A stretch of DNA of 64,000 nucleotides from assembly GCF_008386505.1 (NCBI RefSeq), contig NZ_VUNZ01000002.1:186001-250000 (forward strand), written 5' to 3'. The DNA comes from Chryseobacterium sediminis (GTDB taxonomy: Bacteria > Bacteroidota > Bacteroidia > Flavobacteriales > Weeksellaceae). Under the pieces are notes generated by a model. That model saw only the letters and a program-made list of their open reading frames with translations. It did not search any database and had not been told where the DNA came from. Of the stretch, positions 1 to 9,172 are shown one piece after another. The position numbers and the translations under genes were made by a program. Position 1 is the stretch's first letter; each line of letters starts with the position of its first letter.

Positions 1-245
1 TATTTCATTTAAAATTTACACAAATAAAATAAGATTCCATAATAATAGACAGTTTTTATTATGTGAAAATTATTTTTTTCACACTTTCAATTCATTTTAA
101 CAAATTATTAATAATCCAAAAATTATTATTTAGAACTATTATAAATTATATGGTTGTAAAAAATAAAAAGTTTCCTTTATAAAAAAGTGGTTTTCACCTA
201 TTTATGATATAATTATTTTGTTTTTTCCTGGGAGCTTCTCCTTAA

Positions 246-500
246 TAATCTTTAATAATATCTCCAATTTCGATGTTATCACAACCTCCCAGATTTAAAC
301 CTTTTTATCAGTATTGAGTGAAATATTTAACAATACCTTAAAAATATTTTAGGTTTTGAAGTTCTCCATAAAAATTTAACAAAAACATTTCTCAACTCTC
401 TTATTTTAGAGATCCGGCTACTATCCCTGAAAAAGCATACATCCAGCAATTGGTACAGCTTAGAGATTTTAAGTATTGCTTTAATTGCATTCAATTTAAC
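246..500 (-). pseudogene. Decayed fragment of the infB 3' end
   Basis: Read on the minus strand, this stretch matches the C-terminal end of IF-2 encoded by the intact infB gene about 1.5 kb away. Recognisable pieces in order are KISK, then IAGCM after a frameshift, then VKF, then YGELQNLKYF after another shift, then GLNLGGCDNIEIGDI; the intact gene reads [22 protein letters not shown] and [15 protein letters not shown]. The last 38 codons align without gaps but contain three in-frame stops. At DNA level 257-301 matches 1740-1784 at about 35 of 45 bases, and all the differences I counted are transitions. It cannot make protein. The limit near 500 is approximate. Confidence 0.82.
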
Positions 501-775
501 GTTCTATATGAATATCATAATAATTAATGCCAAATTCAAAAAGAAAATTCAAGTATTAAACTTGTATAAAAAAGTTAAATTTAGCTAAAAGCCTTTTTTT
601 ATTTAACATTCATGATTAGGCCATTTTATAGCAAATGAAACGATAATGCATTACAAATGGAATTATCAATTCATCGGTAGCTTTCAAAATGTTAGCTTTA
701 ATGAGATTTATATGTAGTGTAAAAAATAAATTAACAAATCTAAACAGCAACTTATAGTATTCATCATTTTTTTAC

Positions 776-783
776 TAACTTTA
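776..783 (+). promoter_or_regulatory. Probable -7 box for the 831 gene
   Basis: TAACTTTA is one base from the Bacteroidota -7 consensus TAnnTTTG and lies about 47 bases before the ATG. No clear -33 TTG is seen. Confidence 0.35.
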
Positions 784-830
784 CGAGGAATAACTAATAA
801 TCATCTCAAATAATTAGAAATAACTTAAAA

Positions 831-1499
831 ATGAAAAAAATATTAACCATCGCTTTATTTTTACCATTTGTAATTGTAGAAGCTCAGCAGTCTTTAAATA
901 TAAATAATGTAACAGGGACTCAGTCCGTCTTTGAAAGTGTAGCTTCAGGAACCGGAGGTCCTGTAAAGTATGAAGATATACAGGGGTCACCATATCAGTC
1001 ACCTATTTTTCAAAAAGCTTCTGTTGGAGAAAAATATGGAAATATTGACGTAAGGTATAACGCTTACACTGATGACATAGAGTTTTTGAACAATGGAAAA
1101 ACTGAAGTTTTACCTAAACAAGACGATTTCTCCAGAATTGAAGTACTACCGTCTAAACAAGTTTTTATCTATTTAAAAAACAGTTCAGACCCAAAAGGTT
1201 ATGTTACTGAAGTAGCAAAGGGCAAAAATTCGGTGTATAAAAAGGAAAAGGTTATTTTTAAGGATGCGGCTCCTGCTCCTAATACCTATCAAACTGGTAA
1301 ACCGGCTATGTTTGTAAAACAAGATCCTGTTTATTATGTAAAAACAGCTTCAGGAAGTATCAGTAAAGTATCATCATTAAAAAAAATAACAGATATTTTC
1401 CCTGAAAAAGAGAAAGAGTACAATGCGTACATTAAATCTAATAATTTAAAGTTTAATGATGCTGATATAGTTAAACTAATGACTTTTATCAATCAATAA
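831..1499 (+). CDS. Secreted hypothetical protein
   Basis: This encodes a 222-residue protein that I cannot assign to a named family. It starts with a clear signal peptide (Lys-Lys, then a hydrophobic stretch to about residue 17, then EAQQ), so it is exported to the periplasm or surface. The middle has a GSPY motif followed by alternating charged and aromatic residues (RYNAYTDDIEF), suggestive of a beta-rich fold, and the C-terminal part is Lys-rich and probably helical. There is no lipobox cysteine and no T9SS sorting domain. It stands alone, with its own probable promoter upstream and a strong hairpin terminator downstream, and converges on infB. Function unknown; that it is a real gene is well supported by signal peptide, promoter and terminator. 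Confidence 0.8.
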   Translation: MKKILTIALFLPFVIVEAQQSLNINNVTGTQSVFESVASGTGGPVKYEDIQGSPYQSPIFQKASVGEKYGNIDVRYNAYTDDIEFLNNGKTEVLPKQDDFSRIEVLPSKQVFIYLKNSSDPKGYVTEVAKGKNSVYKKEKVIFKDAAPAPNTYQTGKPAMFVKQDPVYYVKTASGSISKVSSLKKITDIFPEKEKEYNAYIKSNNLKFNDADIVKLMTFINQ

Positions 1500-1527
1500 T
1501 TAGATTTTAATTATTTAGAAACATCAT

Positions 1528-1563
1528 AAAAATCCGTATATAAATATTTATATACGGATTTTA
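1528..1563 (+). terminator. Terminator of the 831 gene
   Basis: A perfect hairpin with arms AATCCGTATATAA and TTATATACGGATT, followed by a T-rich run, lies about 30 bases after the stop codon. Confidence 0.75.
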
Positions 1564-1611
1564 TATATAGAGATTCTATTTTTTTATATTTCATCAATAC
1601 AAAAACAATAA

Positions 1612-1649
1612 ACAAAAAAACCACCTCATTTGTGAGGTGGTTTTTTTTA
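1612..1649 (-). terminator. Terminator of the rimP-nusA-infB operon, probably bidirectional
   Basis: Arms ACCACCTCA and TGAGGTGGT enclose a short loop, flanked by A-tracts on one side and T-tracts on the other. It lies about 45 bases past the infB stop and could also stop readthrough from the plus strand. Confidence 0.85.
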
Positions 1650-1694
1650 TAGTTCATAGTACTGATCATAATTTCTCAGGACTAATACTGAATA

Positions 1695-4676
1695 TTATTT
1701 CAATTTCTTCTTAACAGCAACTTCTTCGTATACTTCAAGAATATCTCCGATTTCGATGTCATTATAACCTTTCAAGTTCAGACCACATTCGTAGCCTTTT
1801 GTAACTTCTTTTACATCGTCTTTGAAACGCTTCAAGCTTTCAAGTTCGCCATCAAATTTAACAATACCATCTCTTAACAGACGTACTTTCGATTGTCTTG
1901 TAACTTTTCCGGTAAGAACCATACATCCGGCAATTGAACCAACTTTAGAAATCTTGAACACCTCACGGATTTCAACATTACCAATTACCTGCTCCTGAAT
2001 TTCCGGAGAAAGCATTCCTTCCATTGCTTCTTTTACCTCATCTATTGCTTTATAGATTACAGAGTATGTTCTGATTTCAATTTCTTCACGGTCTGCAAGT
2101 TCTTTTGCATTAGCACCTGCTCTTACGTTGAATCCAATAATAATTGCATCAGACGCTGCTGCTAAATTGATATCAGATTCCGTGATCTGTCCTACACCTG
2201 AGTGAAGAATCTTCACGCTGATTTCCTCTGTTGATAATCTTTGTAACTGATCAGAAAGTGCTTCTACAGAACCATCCACGTCACCTTTAAGAATAATATT
2301 CAATTCTTTGAATTCTCCTAAAGCAATACGTCTACCTAATTCTTCAAGTGTTGTATGTTTTTTCGTTCTGATAGAAAGTTCTCTCTGAAGCTGTTCTCTC
2401 TTATTAGCAATAGCCTTACCTTCACTTTCGTCAGCATATACACGGAATTTATCACCAGCTGTTGGCGCTCCATCTAAACCTAAGATTGTTGCCGGAATTG
2501 AAGGACCTGCTTCTGCAAGGTTTTTCCCTCTTTCATCAAGTAAAGCTTTTACTTTACCATGATTTTTACCAGCCACTACATAGTCTCCTACTTTTAATGT
2601 TCCGGTTTGTACCAACATTGTAGCAACATATCCTCTTCCTTTATCTAGAGATGCTTCAATAACAACACCGCTTGCAGTACGTTCAGGATTCGCTTTTAAT
2701 TCAAGCATTTCGGCTTGTAATAAAACTTTCTCCAATAATACATCTACATTATTACCGAACTTCGCTGAAATCTCCTGTGCCTGAACATTTCCTCCCCATT
2801 CTTCAACTAAAACCGGAGGGTTTAAGCCTGAAAGCTGCTGACGAATGTTATCAGGGTTTGCATTTGGTTTATCAACTTTATTGATTGCAATAATCATTGG
2901 CACCTGTGCAGCCTGTGCGTGAGCAATTGCTTCTTTCGTTTGTGGCATTACATCATCATCGGCAGCAATTACAATAATTGCAATATCCGTGATCTGAGCA
3001 CCTCTCGCTCTCATTGCCGTAAAGGCTTCGTGACCAGGAGTATCTAAGAATGTAATTCTCTGACCATTTTCCAGTTTCACGTTATAAGCACCAATGTGCT
3101 GCGTAATACCTCCGGATTCACCTGCAATTACGTTAGTTTTTCTAACATAATCCAATAATGAAGTTTTACCGTGGTCAACGTGTCCCATTACAGTAACTAC
3201 CGGCGCTCTTGATACTAAACTTTCTTCGCTGTCGATTTCATCTTCGCTATCGCCTTCTTCAAGGTCAGCATCCGAGAATTCAATTTTATAACCAAATTCA
3301 TCTGCTACCAATAATAAAGTATCAGCTTCAAGTCTTTGGTTCATGGTAACCATTACCCCTAGTGAGAAACAAGCAGAGATTACTTCTGTTGGAGAAACGT
3401 TCATCAAACTTGCCAATTCACCTACAGTGATGAATTCTGTTACTTTAAGAGTTCTGTCTTGTGCTTCAAGCTCCTGCTGACGCTCATCTTGCTCTCTACG
3501 GAAAGTTCTTTTGTCTTTTCTGTGTTTTGCAGATTTAGATTTACCTCCTTTATTAGTAAGTTTTTCTAATGTTTCTTTGATCTGGTTTTTAACTTGCTCG
3601 TCAGTTAGTTCAACTGGCATAACTCTTTGTCCAGGTCTATTGTTTTGGCCGCCTTTTTTGAAGCCACCTCCACCTTGTCCCTGACGGTTTCCACCACCTT
3701 GGTTATTTCCAAAACGGTTTCCGCCCTGACCCTGGCCGCCTTGCCCTTGAGGACGGTTTCCTTGTCCTCCCTGACCTTGACGGTTTCCACCTTGTCCACC
3801 ATTATTATGCGGACGGTTTCCTTGGCCTTGACCTTGTCCACCTTGGTTATTATTATTTCCTGAGTTTTGATTGTTCCCCTGACCTTGTTGGTTATTCTGG
3901 CCACCAGGTTTTTCAATTCTCTTTCTTTTCTTTTTTGCTCCAGAACCTGGTTTTGGTGCAAACTGAGTCAGGTCAATCTTTTCTCCAACGATTTTAGGAC
4001 CGTCAAGTTTCTGATATACTGTCTCAATTTTCTGAGGCTCCTGAGATTCAGGCTCAGATTCAGTTTTTGGAGTTTCCACTTTTTTCTCCTCTACAACAGC
4101 AGGTTTTGGAGTTTCTTTTACTGGTTCCACTGGTTTAACTTCTTCTTTTTTCTCCTCCATTTTTGGTTTGTCTTTTTTCACAGGTCTGTTTCTAGATTCT
4201 ATTTGAGACAAATCAATTTTATCCAAAACTTTGAATTCCTGTTTTTCAGGAGCTGCTTTAACTTCCGGCTGTTCTTCTTTCACGATTTCTTCTTTCTTTT
4301 CTTCAACCGGTGTTGCAACAGGAGCCACAGGAGCTGCAGGAGCTTCCTCAACTTCAGGCTTCTTAGGTTCTAGATCTATTTTACCTAAAATTCTAGTTTC
4401 TGGTTTATTTGCTTTAGCTCTTATCACTTCAGGGGTTTTCTTCTCTTCAATTTCCAGTTTTTCTTCCGGAACTTTAGTGATCACCACCTCATGGGAAGCT
4501 TTTCTTTGTTCGCCGTCTTTAGCAAACTCAGCCTCCAATGCAGAATATGCCGATTCTTCCAATTGAGCGTTAGGATTGCTTTCAACTTCGATACCCTTTG
4601 ATTGTAAAAACTCTACTAATCTGGACATCGAAATATTGAATTCCTTAACCGCTTTATTTAATCTAATTTTTGGCAT
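1695..4676 (-). CDS. infB: Translation initiation factor IF-2
   Basis: IF-2 is the GTPase that places initiator fMet-tRNA on the 30S subunit and drives 50S joining. The 993-residue protein has an N-terminal IF2_N-type helix (residues 1-55), a long charged Pro/Glu/Lys linker, a Gly/Gln/Asn/Arg low-complexity stretch (about 258-350), a second IF2_N-like domain (about 410-470), and the GTPase domain with GHVDHGKT at 498-505, followed by domains II, C1 and C2. It is longer than the 890-residue E. coli protein because of the linker. A short motif ending in KIDL occurs three times in the linker (near 99, 153 and 233). It is the last gene of the rimP-nusA-infB operon, 76 bases after nusA, and ends before a strong terminator. 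Identification is certain. Confidence 0.98.
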   Translation of the reverse strand: MPKIRLNKAVKEFNISMSRLVEFLQSKGIEVESNPNAQLEESAYSALEAEFAKDGEQRKASHEVVITKVPEEKLEIEEKKTPEVIRAKANKPETRILGKIDLEPKKPEVEEAPAAPVAPVATPVEEKKEEIVKEEQPEVKAAPEKQEFKVLDKIDLSQIESRNRPVKKDKPKMEEKKEEVKPVEPVKETPKPAVVEEKKVETPKTESEPESQEPQKIETVYQKLDGPKIVGEKIDLTQFAPKPGSGAKKKRKRIEKPGGQNNQQGQGNNQNSGNNNNQGGQGQGQGNRPHNNGGQGGNRQGQGGQGNRPQGQGGQGQGGNRFGNNQGGGNRQGQGGGGFKKGGQNNRPGQRVMPVELTDEQVKNQIKETLEKLTNKGGKSKSAKHRKDKRTFRREQDERQQELEAQDRTLKVTEFITVGELASLMNVSPTEVISACFSLGVMVTMNQRLEADTLLLVADEFGYKIEFSDADLEEGDSEDEIDSEESLVSRAPVVTVMGHVDHGKTSLLDYVRKTNVIAGESGGITQHIGAYNVKLENGQRITFLDTPGHEAFTAMRARGAQITDIAIIVIAADDDVMPQTKEAIAHAQAAQVPMIIAINKVDKPNANPDNIRQQLSGLNPPVLVEEWGGNVQAQEISAKFGNNVDVLLEKVLLQAEMLELKANPERTASGVVIEASLDKGRGYVATMLVQTGTLKVGDYVVAGKNHGKVKALLDERGKNLAEAGPSIPATILGLDGAPTAGDKFRVYADESEGKAIANKREQLQRELSIRTKKHTTLEELGRRIALGEFKELNIILKGDVDGSVEALSDQLQRLSTEEISVKILHSGVGQITESDINLAAASDAIIIGFNVRAGANAKELADREEIEIRTYSVIYKAIDEVKEAMEGMLSPEIQEQVIGNVEIREVFKISKVGSIAGCMVLTGKVTRQSKVRLLRDGIVKFDGELESLKRFKDDVKEVTKGYECGLNLKGYNDIEIGDILEVYEEVAVKKKLK

Positions 4677-4752
4677 CTATATTATTTACTGTTTTTTAAT
4701 TTTTAAAATTAAAGTATTTCCTTTTTACTGTTTATTAAAATTTATTTAAATC

Positions 4753-5988
4753 TTAATCTTCAAATTCTTCTCTCAAAATACGTTTTACCTCTTCAATTGT
4801 TTCTTCTTCAAGGTCTACCATATTTAAAAGACTTTCAGTTTCTTTATCTAATACTGATTTTGCAGTTGTAAGTCCTACTTTCTTAAACTCATCCAAAATC
4901 CACTGCTCGATGTCGTCATTAAATTCTCTCAATTCAACATCGTCATCCTCGCTGGACTCTCTGTATACATCAATTTCATATCCTGACAACCAAGAAGCCA
5001 GTCTAATATTCTGTCCTTGTTTTCCAATTACTTTAGAAATCTCTTCAACAGGAGTGTATACTAGTGCATAGTTTTGATCCTCATTGATGTCAATTTTATT
5101 GACAGTAACATTTCCTAAAGCTCTCTTCACCAAAATCTCAGGGTTTTTAGACCACTGAATAACATCGATGTTTTCATTTCTCAACTCTCTTACAACCCCA
5201 TGAATTCTGGATCCTTTAACACCTACACAGGCACCTACCGGATCAATTCTGTCATCATAAGCATCTACTGCAATCTTCGCCTTTTCACCAGGAATTCTTA
5301 CTACTTTTTTCAGCATAATTGTTCCGTCCTGGATCTCAGGAATTTCCAGCTCTAATAATTTCTCAAGGAATTTAGGGGCAGTTCTGGAAATAATAATCTG
5401 TGGTTTAGAACCTTTAAAGTCTACTGTTTCTACAATAGCTCTGATATTCTCACCCTTTTTAAAGAAATCGGATGGGATCTGGTTTTCTTTTGGTAAAATA
5501 AATTCATTTCCTTCATCATCCAGCAAAATCACATGCTTGTGACGGATATGGTGGATTTCTCCTACAACTATTTCTCCAATTTTATCTCTAAACTGCTCGT
5601 ACAGCATTGCATTATTGTGTTCCTGAAGTTTTGTAGCCAGGATCTGCTTAAGGGTAAGAATATTTCTTCTTCCCAACTGTGCAACAGGAATTTCCATTGT
5701 AAAGTCCTCACCTACTTCAAAGGTAGGATCAATCTTCTTTGCTTCAGAAATTTCAATTTCCAAATCATCATCTTCAGACATTTCGTCCTCTACAATTGTT
5801 TTATTTAAAAATATCTGAAAATCTCCTTTATCCGGGTTTACAATCACATCAAAATGATCATCTGAGTCAAATCTTTTTCTCAAAAGAGTCTTCAGTGAAT
5901 CTTCAATAATTGCCATAAGATCAATTTTACTGATCCCCTTTTCGTCTTTAAAATCACCAAAGGATTCAATCAACGCTATATTATCCAT
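4753..5988 (-). CDS. nusA: Transcription termination/antitermination factor NusA
   Basis: NusA binds RNA polymerase and nascent RNA to control pausing, termination and antitermination. The 411 residues show an N-terminal polymerase-binding domain (1-130), an S1 RNA-binding domain (about 133-200), a KH1 domain with DPVGACVGVKGSRI near 249-262, and a KH2 domain with KVIGKQGQNIRLAS near 319-332. A short helical tail with acidic residues follows; the C-terminal repeats that bring E. coli NusA to 495 residues are shortened, as is usual outside the proteobacteria. It lies 16 bases downstream of rimP and is co-transcribed with it and infB. Identification is certain from domain order, motifs and operon. 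Confidence 0.97.
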   Translation of the reverse strand: MDNIALIESFGDFKDEKGISKIDLMAIIEDSLKTLLRKRFDSDDHFDVIVNPDKGDFQIFLNKTIVEDEMSEDDDLEIEISEAKKIDPTFEVGEDFTMEIPVAQLGRRNILTLKQILATKLQEHNNAMLYEQFRDKIGEIVVGEIHHIRHKHVILLDDEGNEFILPKENQIPSDFFKKGENIRAIVETVDFKGSKPQIIISRTAPKFLEKLLELEIPEIQDGTIMLKKVVRIPGEKAKIAVDAYDDRIDPVGACVGVKGSRIHGVVRELRNENIDVIQWSKNPEILVKRALGNVTVNKIDINEDQNYALVYTPVEEISKVIGKQGQNIRLASWLSGYEIDVYRESSEDDDVELREFNDDIEQWILDEFKKVGLTTAKSVLDKETESLLNMVDLEEETIEEVKRILREEFED

Positions 5989-6004
5989 CTATTCTTTTTT
6001 CTTT

Positions 6005-6472
6005 TTAAAATTTAATTACTACTAATGCTTTCTTGATGTCGGAGTAAGAAATCTCTTTCTCCTCTTCTACATCTACTTTTCCTTTTCCGATATCTTTCGG
6101 CTTACGGTAACGCAAAGTAAGTGTGATCTTTTCATCATCTACTTTTGACAATTCTCCTTCTATTTTAGAAGAATCTTCCAGCATCACCTCAATCTCTCTT
6201 CCAATGTTTTTACCGAACTGTCTTGGTGTGGATAATGGCTCGCTCAATCCGGCAGACATCACCTGAAGGCTGAAGTCATGCTCTTCACGATCCATATTGA
6301 ATTCTATTGCGCGGCTTGCATCAAGGCAGTCCTGCAGTGAAACTCCGTTATCACCGTCTAAAATCACTGTAATATCATCCCCTGCAGAAATTTTAAGATC
6401 AATAAGAAACAGATCTTTTCTGGTTTCAAGGAATTCATTTAATAATTCATCAATTCTTTTTCTAAACTCCAT
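6005..6472 (-). CDS. rimP: Ribosome maturation factor RimP
   Basis: RimP helps mature the 30S subunit. The 155-residue product has the expected size and two-domain plan. The N-terminal alpha/beta half includes DCLDASRAIEFNMD and HDFSLQVMSAGLSEPL, matching the family hallmark (V-S-S-P-G-L-x-x-P-L in many species; here VMSAGLSEPL). The C-terminal half is a small Sm-like barrel with ITLTLRYR. It is the first gene of the rimP-nusA-infB operon, an order conserved across bacteria. Its leader contains a terminator-like hairpin that may regulate the whole operon. Confidence 0.95.
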   Translation of the reverse strand: MEFRKRIDELLNEFLETRKDLFLIDLKISAGDDITVILDGDNGVSLQDCLDASRAIEFNMDREEHDFSLQVMSAGLSEPLSTPRQFGKNIGREIEVMLEDSSKIEGELSKVDDEKITLTLRYRKPKDIGKGKVDVEEEKEISYSDIKKALVVIKF

Positions 6473-6495
6473 ATAATTTTATCTTGATTTACAGT

Positions 6496-6523
6496 ACGAA
6501 AAAAGGCTTTCTTCCGAAGCCTT
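6496..6523 (-). terminator. Terminator-like hairpin in the rimP leader (possible attenuator)
   Basis: On the minus strand the arms AAGGCTT (6523-6517) and AAGCCTT (6509-6503) form a perfect 7-bp stem with a 7-base loop, followed by a run of six T. It lies between the operon promoter (6549-6578) and the rimP start at 6472, so the only transcript it can act on is the rimP leader. Confidence 0.6.
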
Positions 6524-6548
6524 CCCATTTTTTCCCGTAAATCCATTG

Positions 6549-6578
6549 CAAATATAAGCATTTTTTCCAAAAACACAA
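6549..6578 (-). promoter_or_regulatory. Promoter of the rimP-nusA-infB operon
   Basis: On the minus strand a TTG (6578-6576) is followed after 19 bases by TATATTTG (6556-6549), an exact match to the Bacteroidota -33/-7 promoter. The predicted leader is about 70 bases. Confidence 0.75.
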
Positions 6579-6654
6579 AATTATCTTAAGTATCAAGCAA
6601 ATAGCGCCAGATTCATTTACAATAAATTAAAAGAATATGTCACAGGATTTTTAT

Positions 6655-6662
6655 TACTTTTG
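6655..6662 (+). promoter_or_regulatory. -7 box for the ugd gene
   Basis: TACTTTTG matches TAnnTTTG exactly and lies 24 bases before the ugd start codon. No -33 TTG is evident at the usual distance. Confidence 0.55.
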
Positions 6663-6686
6663 TCTTAGAATTTAAAAACAAACATT

Positions 6687-8000
6687 TTGAATATAACGAT
6701 TGTAGGAACAGGTTATGTAGGACTAGTTACAGGAACTACTCTGGCAGAACTTGGCAATTCAGTATACTGTGTTGATATTGATGAAAAAAAAGTAGAAGGT
6801 TTGAAAAACGGCATTGTTCCCATCTATGAGCCGAACCTTGAAGAAATGTTTTTAAGAAACATACAGTCTGAAAGATTATTTTTCACTACCGATCTTAAAG
6901 AAGCCTTAGACAAAAGTGAAGTCATCTATCTGGCATTACCAACTCCCCCAGGAGAAGACGGTTCTGCAGATTTATCTTATGTACTTCAGGTAGCCAACAA
7001 CATTGGTGAGATGATGACGGAATACAAAGTCGTTGTCAATAAAAGTACTGTTCCCGTAGGCACTGCAGACAGGGTAAGAGAAACAATTTCTTCCAAAACA
7101 AGTCTCCCTTTTGACGTAGTTTCAAATCCAGAATTTTTAAGAGAAGGTTTTGCTGTTGAAGACTCTATGAATCCCTCAAGAGTAGTTGTAGGTGCCAGCT
7201 CAGAAAGGGCAAAAGACATCATGTCTAAAATTTACCAGCCTTTTACCAATACGGGAATCCCGATTATCTTTATGGATGAGAAATCATCAGAGCTTACCAA
7301 ATATGCTGCGAATTCATTTTTAGCTGTAAAGATTACTTTTATGAACGAAATTGCAAACTACTGCGAAAAAGTAGGTGCAGATGTAGATAAGGTAAGACTG
7401 GGAATGGGTAGTGATGACAGAATCGGGCATAGATTCTTATTCCCGGGAATCGGATATGGAGGAAGTTGTTTTCCTAAAGATGTAAAGGCTCTTATAAAAT
7501 CCGGAAAACAGGAAGATTTTAATTTTCAGATTCTTGAAGCTACTGAAAATGTAAATACCTCTCAAAAAGTAATTTTAGTGTCTGAAATTGAGAAATATTT
7601 CGGCGGGAATATTGAAGGAAAGAAAATTGCCATGTGGGGGCTTGCTTTCAAAGCCAATACGGATGACATCAGAGAGGCCTCTTCTCTGGACAATATTGAT
7701 CTTTTACTTAAAAAAGGCGCAGAAATTGTAGCTTATGACGCTGTTGCAGAAAGCAATGTCCAGAAACTCCTTGGCAGCAAAATACAATATGCCAAAGGAA
7801 TGTATGATGCACTGGAAGACGTTGATGCGTTATTTATTGCCACAGAATGGCCTGAGTTTAAAAATCCAAATTTTGAGCTTATGGCTAAAAAAATGAAAAA
7901 CAAAGTCATTTTTGACGGTAGAAATATGTATCCATTGGAAATCCCTGAGCAAAACGGATTTCATTATAAAAGTATAGGAAGAAAGACCATCACAAAATAA
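6687..8000 (+). CDS. ugd: UDP-glucose 6-dehydrogenase
   Basis: The enzyme oxidises UDP-glucose twice with NAD+ to UDP-glucuronate, a precursor for acidic polysaccharides. The 437-residue protein has an N-terminal Rossmann motif GTGYVG (7-12), the helical central domain with PEFLREG (148-154), the catalytic cysteine 261 in GYGGSCFPKD, and a C-terminal UDP-binding domain. A UDP-ManNAc dehydrogenase is a less likely alternative in the same superfamily. The start is TTG: the reading begins exactly at the conserved strand NITIVGTGYVG and no ATG lies upstream in frame. It opens the polysaccharide locus, diverges from rimP, has its own -7 box and is followed by rfbB after 4 bases. Confidence 0.93.
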   Translation: MNITIVGTGYVGLVTGTTLAELGNSVYCVDIDEKKVEGLKNGIVPIYEPNLEEMFLRNIQSERLFFTTDLKEALDKSEVIYLALPTPPGEDGSADLSYVLQVANNIGEMMTEYKVVVNKSTVPVGTADRVRETISSKTSLPFDVVSNPEFLREGFAVEDSMNPSRVVVGASSERAKDIMSKIYQPFTNTGIPIIFMDEKSSELTKYAANSFLAVKITFMNEIANYCEKVGADVDKVRLGMGSDDRIGHRFLFPGIGYGGSCFPKDVKALIKSGKQEDFNFQILEATENVNTSQKVILVSEIEKYFGGNIEGKKIAMWGLAFKANTDDIREASSLDNIDLLLKKGAEIVAYDAVAESNVQKLLGSKIQYAKGMYDALEDVDALFIATEWPEFKNPNFELMAKKMKNKVIFDGRNMYPLEIPEQNGFHYKSIGRKTITK

Positions 8001-8004
8001 ACAA

Positions 8005-9084
8005 ATGAAAAACATTATCATTACAGGAGGCGCCGGATTTATTGGCTCTCATGTTGTAAGAGAATTTGTAAAAAATAATCCGGATACTACAATCATCAAC
8101 CTTGATGCTCTTACCTACGCCGGAAATCTGGAAAACCTAAAGGACATAGAAAATGAGCCTAATTATGTTTTCGAGAAAGCAGACATTACCCAACCTGAAG
8201 AACTTAGAAGAGTTTTTGAAAAATACAATCCCGATGCTGTAGTACATTTAGCTGCAGAAAGTCACGTAGACAGAAGTATTACCGATCCAATGGCGTTTAT
8301 CAACACCAATGTAAACGGAACAGCTAATCTTCTGAATCTTTGCAAGGAGTTCTGGACATTAAACCCTGACCACACTCATGGTAGATTCCCAAATGAAAAA
8401 AGAACTAACCTTTTCTACCATATTTCTACAGATGAAGTGTATGGAAGTTTAGGGGAAACAGGATTCTTTTTAGAAACGACATCATATGACCCTCAATCTC
8501 CGTACTCTGCCTCAAAAGCAGCTTCTGACCACTTGGTGAGAGCTTATGGAAATACATATGGAATGCCGTTCATCGTTTCCAACTGTTCAAACAATTATGG
8601 CCCGAATCATTTCCCGGAAAAGCTTATCCCTCTTTGTATCTCAAATATTATCAACGAAAGACCACTTCCTATTTATGGTGACGGAAAATATACAAGAGAC
8701 TGGTTATTTGTAATTGATCATGCTAAAGCAATTCATCAGATCTTTAAGGAAGCAAAAACCGGTGAGACCTATAATATCGGAGGATTCAACGAGTGGCAGA
8801 ATATTGATCTTGTAAAAGAACTGATCAGGCAAATGGATGCTAAACTGGAAAAACCGGAAGGCTATTCTGAGAAGTTGATTACGTTTGTAAAAGACAGACC
8901 AGGACATGACAAACGTTATGCTATTGATGCTACAAAATTAAATAAAGATTTAGGATGGAAACCATCAGTAACTTTTGAAGAAGGTTTAGGAAAAACAATT
9001 GACTGGTACCTGGAAAACAAAGAATGGCTGGAGAACGTAACTTCCGGAAATTATCAGGATTACTACAGCAAACAATACAGCTAA
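8005..9084 (+). CDS. rfbB: dTDP-glucose 4,6-dehydratase
   Basis: RfbB converts dTDP-glucose to dTDP-4-keto-6-deoxyglucose using bound NAD+. The 359-residue protein has the NAD motif GGAGFIG (8-14), the active-site T142-D143-E144 in STDEVYG, and the YxxxK pair Tyr167/Lys171 in YSASKAASD, all features of extended short-chain dehydrogenases of this type. It follows ugd after 4 bases and precedes rfbA, the enzyme that makes its substrate. In this window no rfbC or rfbD is found, so the keto sugar most likely feeds the WecE-type aminotransferase at 15389 rather than rhamnose synthesis here. Confidence 0.95.
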   Translation: MKNIIITGGAGFIGSHVVREFVKNNPDTTIINLDALTYAGNLENLKDIENEPNYVFEKADITQPEELRRVFEKYNPDAVVHLAAESHVDRSITDPMAFINTNVNGTANLLNLCKEFWTLNPDHTHGRFPNEKRTNLFYHISTDEVYGSLGETGFFLETTSYDPQSPYSASKAASDHLVRAYGNTYGMPFIVSNCSNNYGPNHFPEKLIPLCISNIINERPLPIYGDGKYTRDWLFVIDHAKAIHQIFKEAKTGETYNIGGFNEWQNIDLVKELIRQMDAKLEKPEGYSEKLITFVKDRPGHDKRYAIDATKLNKDLGWKPSVTFEEGLGKTIDWYLENKEWLENVTSGNYQDYYSKQYS

Positions 9085-9172
9085 AGGTCTTCGCTATTGA
9101 AGGAATAATCCGGAAATAGCAAAATAAAACAATTCATAACACAAAAGAAATAAGCGTAATACGCACCAACAA

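Larger units (their letters stand above)
1..830. other. Gene-less stretch upstream of the first CDS
   Basis: No intact gene is visible on either strand. The sequence is very AT-rich with many stops. It holds the decayed infB fragment listed separately and the probable promoter of the next gene. The parts at 1-245 and 501-770 show nothing else I can name. Confidence 0.6.

Noticed and set aside
3640..3870. Repeats that look at first like a CRISPR-type or tandem array
   Set aside because: They are in-frame codons for Gly, Gln, Asn and Arg of the IF-2 linker, with no regular spacers.
3867..4373. A 168-codon plus-strand open frame and others antisense to infB
   Set aside because: They lie entirely over the low-complexity linker of infB, are made of repeated Phe/Leu/Ser or Thr/Ser and have no start context; they are by-products of the biased codons on the other strand.
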